64,000 nt of DNA. Origin: Lytechinus variegatus. Taxonomy: Eukaryota; Echinodermata; Echinoidea; Temnopleuroida; Toxopneustidae. Where the stretch lies: the NCBI RefSeq assembly GCF_018143015.1, contig NC_054756.1, positions 13,238,402-13,302,401 of the forward strand, written 5' to 3'. The first letter of the stretch is position 1. Each line of letters opens with the position of its first letter. The notes under the pieces are model-generated. The model saw nothing but the letters and a program-made list of their open reading frames with translations. It was not told the DNA's origin and ran no database searches. The position numbers were made by a program, and so were the translations under genes. Of the stretch, positions 29,901 through 37,138 are shown one piece after another.

Positions 29901-31284
29901 CACACAACAGTTGCATGCACATCCTGGTCAGTATGCAAATGAGATTACTGATGACATCATCTATTCTCAATATCTACTGTATTTTATCATATGAAATATT
30001 CTCATTTTTCCTCACTGTCATCTGAAACAGAGCCAGTGTTTTCCCCTAAACATGTAGAATTACCTTTGTTCTAACATTTTATGGTTTAGTCTTGATGGTC
30101 TTTATTGCCACATCAGTAAAAATGAAATGTTATATAATTCAAACAATAACAAACACAAGAAAAAATTTGTGAGGGACATATTCGATGCTCTCATTTGCAA
30201 TCACTGAGTTGTGCATATAACTGTTTTGTGAAAATTAAGCGAAACTGTAAAGTGTGGTAACTTTCGTATTATACATCCAGTTTTGCTGAAATTTTCAGTG
30301 TTGTGCTTTTTTCTCTTTTCTCTATATTCTTGCGTGGACTTGACACTAAAAATGTTTCTCAATTGAATTTATCGTCATGTGCAGTAGAAGACATGTCATA
30401 AAGCATACTATATATCATAGTTTGAAAAAAAATTAACTTCAAGACTAGGAAAGGTTAGATATTGGATAAATTTATAGAATATATATAAGAAGAAAATCGA
30501 ATTATAAATATATGATAATATAGGATAATCAGTAAATTATATACTTTAATGTATAGATGATGCTGATAAAAAGTTTCTTCTCCATTTTCTCTTTCCTCTT
30601 ATTCTTCCTTTTCCCCTCATCCTCCTAATTTCCCCTCACTCGTTTTTTTTCTACTGCTCCTGCTCTTTCTTTCTTTCTTCCTTTTCTTTTTATTTTTCAT
30701 CCTCTCCATCTTCTTCTACTTTTTCGTCTTCTCCTTCTTTTTCTTATTAATTTTTTATCCTCTTCTTCCTCTTCCACCTCTTCTTCGTATTCGTTCTCTT
30801 CTTCTTCTCCTTCTTCTTTTTCTTCTTCTTTTTTCTTCTTCTTCTTCTCCTTATTCTTTTTCTTCTTCTTGTTCTTCTTCTTCTTTCCCTTCACTTCTTC
30901 TTCTCATTCGACTTCATACCAGGTGATGCTGAGTACTGGTTGTGTGGAAAGACCTTCACCATTGCTGATATTTTCCTTTCTTGTGTATTGCATCGTCTCA
31001 TCTTTGTGGGACAGGCTCATCGATTATTCCTTTCAAAGCGCCCTCTTGTGACAGACTACTATAACCGTGTACTCGTTCGTAAATCCTTCCGTAAAGAATG
31101 CGTGTACGCAAACAGTAAGTTTTGGGGCGTGTTTGTCCCGATGATGCGTGCAACCATGAACAAGGCACGTCCATTTATTTCCGCTCTTTCCGCAGTTTCC
31201 ATTGGTGTGTATGTGTATTACAGAAGGAATGAAATCGTAGATTTAGGAAATCTGTTGTATGAAAGGCTCCGACTTTATTTGTAG
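26919..31284 (+). CDS. GDAP1-like: GDAP1-like GST-fold mitochondrial protein, 5 exons, 328 aa
   Basis: Predicted homologue of ganglioside-induced differentiation-associated protein 1, an atypical glutathione-transferase-fold protein of the mitochondrial outer membrane that acts in mitochondrial fission and redox balance in vertebrates. Exons: 26919-26972, 27351-27546, 28220-28390, 29019-29222, 30923-31284. The phases agree throughout and the sum is 987 bp including TAG. The thioredoxin-like N-domain begins 'VLYHAESSFYSQRARLSFAE' (compare vertebrate 'ILYHWTHSFSSQKVRLVIAE') and contains 'NPKGQVPAMEH'. The family-specific helical insertion spans about residues 84-208. The C-domain has 'YWLCGKTFTIADIFLS' (about 213-228), and a hydrophobic segment 'FISALSAVSIGVYVYY' (about 293-308) followed by Arg-Arg is a likely tail anchor. 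Slightly shorter than vertebrate GDAP1 (358 aa). The start is the only ATG giving this N-terminus. Confidence 0.92.
27351..27546 (+). CDS. GDAP1-like: GDAP1-like exon 2
   Basis: Encodes 'ARLSFAEKGIRYKSRLINLI' to 'DIIEYVDTLPSD', the body of the GST N-domain with the cis-proline loop 'GQVPAM'. The acceptor is TTTCCTCAG and the donor GTATGT. Phase 0 in, phase 1 out. Downstream of the donor is a GT-rich stretch (27570-27612). Confidence 0.93.
28220..28390 (+). CDS. GDAP1-like: GDAP1-like exon 3
   Basis: Encodes 'PKLCPDGTTEYARKVKYYRD' to 'FFSKEQVK', the domain linker typical of GDAP1 proteins. The acceptor is TTTTATAG and the donor GTAAAC. Phase 1 at both ends. Confidence 0.92.
28435..28740. repeat. 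Imperfect (TAG)n and (AAT/GAT)n low-complexity DNA
   Basis: A TAG-repeat block (28498-28555) followed by AATAAT and GATGAT units, within intron 3 of the GDAP1-like gene. Confidence 0.9.
29019..29222 (+). CDS. GDAP1-like: GDAP1-like exon 4
   Basis: Encodes 'EKLAASEKHVASVQENCPDL' and a helical stretch ending 'EEELQKQKGQF'. This is the charged, coiled family insertion between the N- and C-domains. The donor is GTGAGT. Phase 1 at both ends. Confidence 0.92.
29766..30347. mobile_element. Palindromic MITE, AGGACAAGTCCACCCC family, copy 2
   Basis: Ends AAAAGGACAAGTCCACGCC and the inverted AGTGTCAAGTCCACGCAAG. Internal 'GAATAAAAAAGAGAAAAATC', 'GCATGCACATCCTGG' and 'GCAAATGAGA..ACTGATGA' match the arms of 18536-19112. 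Lies in the last intron of the GDAP1-like gene. Confidence 0.85.
30585..30910. repeat. CT-rich (CTT)n tract before GDAP1-like exon 5
   Basis: More than 300 bases of almost pure pyrimidine on the plus strand, rich in TTC and CTT units, ending about a dozen bases before the exon 5 acceptor. Confidence 0.9.
30923..31284 (+). CDS. GDAP1-like: GDAP1-like exon 5 and stop
   Basis: Encodes the GST C-domain core 'DAEYWLCGKTFTIADIFLSC' and the hydrophobic C-terminal anchor, ending TAG. The acceptor follows a pyrimidine tract of over 300 nt (30585-30910). No AATAAA close downstream was recognised. Confidence 0.95.
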
Positions 31285-31675
31285 TAGTTGACAAAAATAC
31301 ACACATCCCCGTAAAAAAAATCCATTCATTTCCTCAGTATTTACGGGGTGGAATGTGCTGACTCCGAAATCGTGAAAAATACAATGAAATATATGGCAGT
31401 TCGTGTATTAATGTAAAGTAACTATGTTTTAAAAAACTTCAGCCTCGGCCAAATTTCGCCATTGAAGTTCTCTAAGAGTGAGACGAATGCATATGATTAT
31501 CAGCAGGCCTATATGCTTATTTGAATCATAAAACTATTCACACAGTCGCGTTGACAAACTGGCTGTTGACACCCAATAATGATATCCCTTTGAAAAGAAT
31601 TTTTGTCCATTTCCTATTTAAATCATTATATTCATGTAATTTCCTTTAAAAAGTGCAATATCATACATATCATAT
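31285..31675. other. 3' flank of the GDAP1-like gene
   Basis: Presumed 3' UTR and flank. A small CCCCGTAAA...TTTACGGGG inverted pair (31306-31347) could form a hairpin just after the stop codon. Nothing else was recognised. Confidence 0.35.
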
Positions 31676-32330
31676 TATTCCGCGAGTAAGCGTAGCGAGC
31701 GGGCTGTTCGGACATATTTTCAAATTTGGAGTTGTGAATCTCACTTTTTTTGTCATGAATGGCGTCAGTTATTGTTAAAAAGGGCATCCTTGCGAGATAT
31801 TGCAAATCGCGAGCTCACACTTTTGGACATTTCATGAGACCTGAAATTTCAGTTAAACATTCCAACAGGTTTTCATATCATTGATGATGTGTATCTAACT
31901 AAAAAATGGACGCAAGCGCGAATAGCGAGTCGATTTTTTTTAAGAAGCTGGTATGGGCTGGATTAGTGACTGATGAATATATCTCACCAATCGAATTATG
32001 CGGGCGCAAAGCGCGAGCTGAAAACCTATGATATTCCAAACCTGAAAAATAGACATTCTAAGCCCTTTTTGTATTAAACAAAAGAATGAGTACTTTACTA
32101 AACAATAATTGATGCGAGCGCAAACTTTGTAATGTTCTAACCAGAAAAAATGGACATTCTATGCATTTTTTTAATAAGAAACAGAATGAGTATCTTACTA
32201 AACAAGAAGTAAAGTGATTTTCTAACCTTGATTGTATCATGTTTTACTTCAAAAAGTGTATTTTATTTTGAAAAGGGCATATTTCATTGGGGAAAAGGGC
32301 GCCAACCTACAATGAGCTGCAACTGCGACC
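31676..32330. repeat. Periodic GCGAGCGCGAA repeat
   Basis: Recurring units containing 'GCGAGC', 'GCGCAAAGCGCGAGC' or 'GATGCGAGCGCAAAC', then 'ATATTCCAAACCTGAAAAAT.GACATTCTA', at irregular spacing of roughly 100-200 bp. GC-rich blocks separated by AT-rich spacers. Probably an old transposon with internal repeats; family not known to me. Confidence 0.55.
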
Positions 32331-32887
32331 CGCTTTGTGCAGTAGGAATGCATACCAAATCTCAGACATTATCTTGACGATGACGTCATGTCAAATTTAC
32401 ATTGCTGCAGTGTAGACACATTACAGGCAAAAGAAGAGAAGTCGTGAGATGCAGAGCTATTGCATTGTGAGCTGCCGACCTGCAATGCAATTGCACTGAT
32501 ATGCGATTTGCAAGTTTGTTGCAAACGGATCCTAGCTCAATCGCATCGTAATGTGTGCGCTAGACTTAAAGGATGGCCTTTTATGATGTATACAGAGGAA
32601 TGGGTCTACTTCTTTGATTGAATTCCATGAAACATTGTAACTGAAATTAAAAAAAGACGATATAGCGTTTATGGCTCCAGAGCACATTTTTTTTTCTAAA
32701 AACAAATGAATTTGCTTGTTCGTTTCACTTTCTGAAGAATAAAAGGAAACTAGTAAAAATAAAATTTTCTTTGCCTTTTCTTTAATTATTTTGTACTTTA
32801 CATACTTTTTTTTAAACAAGTGCACACCTAGTTACCAATAATACATATAGCATTTTCATTTATTTGAAAGCAAGATAAACGGGCATA

Positions 32888-32962
32888 GGTGCCGCGGCCA
32901 GGGATCAAACCCCGGACTTTCCATGTATAGCAAGACACCTTAGACCACTCGACCACGGCACC
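32888..32962 (-). repeat. tRNA-like sequence (SINE head or tRNA pseudogene)
   Basis: The minus strand starts GGTGCCG and ends CGGCACC, a perfect 7-bp acceptor stem, with A-box-like 'TGGTCGAGTGG' and B-box-like GGTTTGATCCC. The T-arm is offset from the acceptor stem by extra bases and no clean anticodon loop forms, so a functional tRNA is unlikely. A poly-T run lies just outside on the plus strand. Confidence 0.6.
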
Positions 32963-33310
32963 ACTATATACACACACTTTTTTTTTTTTTTTTCATATTG
33001 TTTTATTCTGATTCCATGAACAAAAATATATAACATTTCAAATTAACATTTCAAAACACATAATATTTTACATTTCATATTTGGACATTTTTCACTAACT
33101 TAATACCAGCATAAATCATATATAACTTAAAGGAGAAACAATGAAATCAGTTATAAAAAAATCAGTTATAAAACACACCCTCACACAAAAACAACCCTAA
33201 CACACACAAACACACACACATATATATACACACACACACACACAAATATATATATAAATATACATAAAAACGTATATACATAAATATATTTATATGTATA
33301 TTTGGAGTAA
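32963..33310. repeat. Poly-T, (CA)n and (TA)n low-complexity DNA
   Basis: A run of about 20 T, an AT-rich segment that resembles a LINE/SINE tail on the minus strand, and then ACACAC and TATATA blocks (33170-33300). No gene. Confidence 0.7.
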
Positions 33311-33801
33311 AATTTTATCATTCATGGTTTAAAATGAATTTATAAAAACCTGCATTGTAATGCTTTCTGTTGCTCATGGGCTTTCTATCACATATAGGAC
33401 CTTTGTCAGGGTTTTCAATTAAGGGTTCAATTCCTTCTCTTTCTCCTTCGCCCATTAATTGTTTCTCTTCCTTTTGATAATCTTAGGCGGTTCAATCCGA
33501 TCAATCAAACCCCTAACTCCCGACCAATCAAACCCCATCCAATCGCTACGGGTTTGACATAATTATCGTTGTTAGTTGCAATATTTCCTTCTAGATTAAC
33601 TGTAGTCCCGAAATGACCTGTGTAAAGAGATAAATGGGCACAAAAAATGTATTCTATCAGATTACATGATTCTTTATTTGAAAATAATTCATTTAATACA
33701 ATTATATATCCGTCATTTCCTTTTACACAAACCTTTGCAATGATTTCTCAAAGACTAAAATATTTATTTTTTGACAGCTTTTCTTTAATCATTTGTTCAT
33801 T

Positions 33802-33893
33802 ATTTTCTATCCTTGACGTATAACGTATTTTATTTTTCGTAAATATATATATCTACGCAAAATGAAATATGTTCTACGTCAAGGATAGAAAAT
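33802..33893. other. 92-nt hairpin, pre-miRNA-like or minimal MITE
   Basis: The arms ATTTTCTATCCTTGACGTA (start 33802) and the inverse of TACGTCAAGGATAGAAAAT (end 33893) pair almost perfectly for about 40 nt around a short TA-rich loop. The size fits a miRNA precursor, but small palindromic MITEs are abundant here and give the same shape. Confidence 0.5.
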
Positions 33894-34467
33894 ACCTATA
33901 TATATATATATATATAAATGCATATAATTAATGATTTACCAAAGACTACAATTCCTAAATGTACAACATTTTAAATAATCACGGTCAGATGCACAACAAT
34001 ATACATGTACTGTGAGGTGAAAAAAACCCCAATCAAATACATATTTATAAAAAACACTTATGACAGAAATGGAAATATTCTCTGAAGTAATGCTTCATGC
34101 TAAAGTGATTTACGTAAACATGGTATATGATCGTGTATTATTCATATTCGAGTCACCTACGCTATGAAAAATAAATCGCCGAATGAAACTGATTTTTTTT
34201 TCCATTTCCTTCCATTACTATACGACTTTATTGATATTCATAGTTTCCCTTTCATAATATTGTTTCGAGACAGATAAATAACATTGATTTTTATAATGCA
34301 CTTAGATATTCAGTAATGCTACATTACTAATTATACCCCCTGAATACGGCCAGCTATGTGCGCACTGATGGCATAAACATTGATTTTTTTCATTATAAAG
34401 CGTTAATTATGAAGAAAACCATATATAAAAACGATTTGTTCATACAGTAAGTGAATCTAAACATACT

Positions 34468-34978
34468 TTCGTCGCACGCACTACGAACCGTCCTCTCTGC
34501 GCACTTCAACGATAAAGTTAGTTTTGCAGAAAACACATTTAAAGAAAAGCTTTTTTAAAACCAGGAAAAAATGCACCTACAAGGAGAGCAATTTACCTGT
34601 GTCTTTGTTCGATAGTTCAGGTTCCATAGTTTCAGCCCGTATCTTTATATTTTCTTGAAGTGAATTATTTACGCCGCAATGGGCATCGTGGAATAGATAC
34701 AGTGCGCTATTGCGCCTCGCGATTTCACCACGAACAGTCCGCTCTGTTACGATGTCCACTGTAGCGTAAATAATTCACTTCAAGAAAATATAAAGATACG
34801 GGATGAAACTTTGGAACCTGAACTATTGAACGAAGACGAAGGTAAATAATTTGCCCTCCTTGTAGGTACATTTTATGCTGGTTTTAAAAAAGCTTTTCTT
34901 TAAATGTGTTTTCTGCAAAACTAACTTTCGCATTGAAGTGTGCGGAGAGGACGGTTCGTGGTCCGTGCGTGGTGCGTA
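34468..34978. mobile_element. Large inverted repeat whose arms carry an exon-like frame
   Basis: Two arms of about 205-210 bp (34468-34675 and 34768-34978), roughly 90% identical, face each other around an 88-bp unique loop. Both arms, read outward from the loop, encode 'VNNSLQENIKIR' followed by related residues and then a GTAAAT donor-like site. On the minus strand the frame begins at an ATG in the loop (34759) as 'MDIVTERTVRGEIARRNSAL'. Shared outer segments include 'ACGAACCGTCCTCTC' and 'AGTTAGTTTTGCAGAAAAC'. Gene fragment capture or an inverted duplicated exon is possible. Confidence 0.6.
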
Positions 34979-35045
34979 CTCACATCATGTATGGAAAACA
35001 ATATGGATTCTTCTTCACCAGACCCCCGTTGCATAAATGATACTA

Positions 35046-35262
35046 CACAGCAAACACTGTGGTGTTAACCGGTGTACATAGAGGATCACACCAGTTATTT
35101 TTGCACCGGTGTCAAATTGGTGGTGTAAGTTTTACACCTATAGGTGTTTTACAACACCTATGGTTGTTACATTTACACTCTTTGGTGTTATGTTCAATCT
35201 CTATGGTGTTATTTTAACACCTCAGGGTGTGGTCCTCCAATAACACCACAGTTTTTACAGTG
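35046..35262. mobile_element. GTGTTAA-rich MITE, copy 1, 217 bp
   Basis: Ends CACAGCAAACACTGTGGTGTT and the inverted CACTGTAAAAACTGTGGTGTT, with TA on both sides. The interior holds many GGTGTT/AACACC boxes. It is in opposite orientation to the copy at 38954-39191. Confidence 0.8.
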
Positions 35263-36000
35263 TATTAGAGCGATTTTGCTATCCAGTGGTAACGTCCCTG
35301 AAGTCCTTGATTCTGATTAGTTGCTTAGCGTTGTTACCATGACAGTCGTACCATTAGATGGCAAGTTTACTGTAACAGCTACGGGGCTTGGGGCGTGTAG
35401 TGATAGTCATAATGAAGGGACCGATCCCCGACACATCCGAACCGATAACGAGATAACTTTCATCGGTCTTAAGTAGATTCCATTGATGTTTAATACTGTA
35501 GCAGGTGTTCTGTTTATTCAAGGGATTCTCCAGGATGAAGATAATACGATTTGAGCAGATAAAGTAAAATCAGAAAGTCAAAGCCCTGAAAATTTGATCA
35601 AAATCGGACAAGGAATAACAAAGTTATATATGTCATTTAAAAAATTTGCATTATTCCGGTGACACCTTTTTAGGCATGTCTTCATGAATATTCAATGAGC
35701 AAACGGATGACGTCACATCCCCACTTGTTCTTTTGTATTCTATTGTTTTGAAATTACGTTCCTTCAATATTTTTCCTCCAAGAACTAAAAAAGAGGGATT
35801 GACAACGATTTAGTGCATGAGATATTCATCGCACCAACTTATTCATTATAAGGGAGAACTACCATTCACACATTTGTGAAATAGCTAAACAATTATGATT
35901 TCATGTAATAACATAAGGAAAAAGAAAGTGGGGATGGAACATCATCAGCCCGTTCAATTAATATTCATGACGCCGTGCTTATAATGGTTTTCACAAATTA

Positions 36001-36140
36001 CTGGGCGTTGTGCCGTGCGCCTGTAATCCAAGCTTTATGGGGAAGTTACAAATTGATGCAGGTTCGAGTCCTGGTCACGTCTTTCGGATGGTGACGTGAA
36101 AGGTCGGTCCAGACGTAAATAATCATATCTGACTGATACA
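36001..36140 (+). mobile_element. SINE-like insertion with 7SL-like head and B box
   Basis: The start 'GGGCGTTGTGCCGTGCGCCT' then GTAATCCAAGC resembles the 5' domain of 7SL RNA, and 'GCAGGTTCGAGTCCTGG' contains a pol III B box. Downstream 'TTTCGGATGGTGACGTGAAA' and GGTCGGTCC resemble a conserved element seen in several invertebrate SINEs. The head origin (7SL or tRNA) is not settled. Confidence 0.55.
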
Positions 36141-36143
36141 ATA

Positions 36144-36566
36144 GACCAGTTCGTAGTTATTTCATGGACAATTTTGGTCAAATGACCTTTCATTTTGATA
36201 GGCAGATTTCAAAGCAAGATATTACGTAAGCTTGCCTTACATAGCAGGATGAAGAAATAGAATAGACCAGGTGACTAGAATAGCATGCCAAAGAACACTT
36301 TATGAAGGTATTTGTTGCATTCCTACTTCAAATGCACATCAGAAGATGTTGCACAATGTACTTGGCAAAATGTGAAATACCAGTCGTTCGTGGACACATT
36401 GTTGTTTTTTTGTGGATGTAAGTGAAAACCGCAATTCGAAAGAATATATGAATAATCAAGACATCAAAGTTGGTGCTTATCTAATTAGATTTTAAACCAA
36501 CATGTCACTTTAGTACAAATGACCTTCCTCTGATCATGCGCAGAAAGGAACTACGAACTGGCTTAT
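36144..36566. mobile_element. CCAGTTCGTAGTT MITE
   Basis: ACCAGTTCGTAGTT at the left and AACTACGAACTGG at the right are inverted. Inside, 'TCAAATGACCTTTCATTTT' and 'ACAAATGACCTTCC' recur. Non-coding and nested within the interrupted MITE. Confidence 0.65.
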
Positions 36567-36888
36567 TAAGTCTGACGAAACTCAAATACACATACACATA
36601 CACACTTGCTAAACTTTCAAATTCAATAACTTCGTCATTTCTTATCAGATTTTGATAAAATTTTCAGCATTTTGCTTTGTGAACTTTACTCCACTTATTT
36701 TAATTTAAATATTTTCAGTCCCGAGTATCCCTTTAAAGACTTCGTCTTGTGCGACCACTTGAATACAATTTATGCACTTTAGTAACATTCGCAAATCATC
36801 ACACTACTTGTTTTGTGAAAGCCTCTTTAATACAAGGAAGACGTATAAAACATTTGAAGTCTTTCAAGTATTCTGAACTAAAATTTGA

Positions 36889-37138
36889 TTATTTGTAAAC
36901 CACGCTTTTGCAACCGAAGCCGATTGTTTCCTTTGTTTTCTTCCAAACAATAAAGCTTAGGGCACCGTTTGCATCTACGTCCTCTATGTCCTGTACGGGT
37001 TCTGTATAATACACAAATTCCGACGACAGATTGGGACGACTCAAGATCACCTTGCAGCCACCTTCCGTTATATTCAGGCGATTAGCTACACACTCATCGT
37101 ATTCACAGTCTGTGACGTTTGCAAGGAGTCGCGGTATT
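36889..37138 (-). CDS. IL-17-like gene exon 2: cysteine-containing domain
   Basis: Encodes 'IPRLLANVTDCEYDECVANR' to 'GFGCKSVVYK' and a TAA at 36889-36891. The acceptor CTACTTTTTCTTCAG is strong. Four cysteines and an alternating strand-like pattern in the second half. Confidence 0.82.

Larger units (their letters stand above)
35518..36736. mobile_element. GGGCTGAAGAT-family MITE, interrupted copy
   Basis: The left part (35518-36000) and right part (about 36605-36736) match the intact copy at 22920-23509. Between them lie a 7SL/tRNA-like SINE (36001-36140) and another MITE (36144-36566), giving three nested layers. Confidence 0.7.

Noticed and set aside
32888-32962. Functional tRNA gene
   Set aside because: The acceptor stem is perfect, but the T-arm is displaced and no proper anticodon loop forms. 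Treated as a tRNA-like SINE head or pseudogene.
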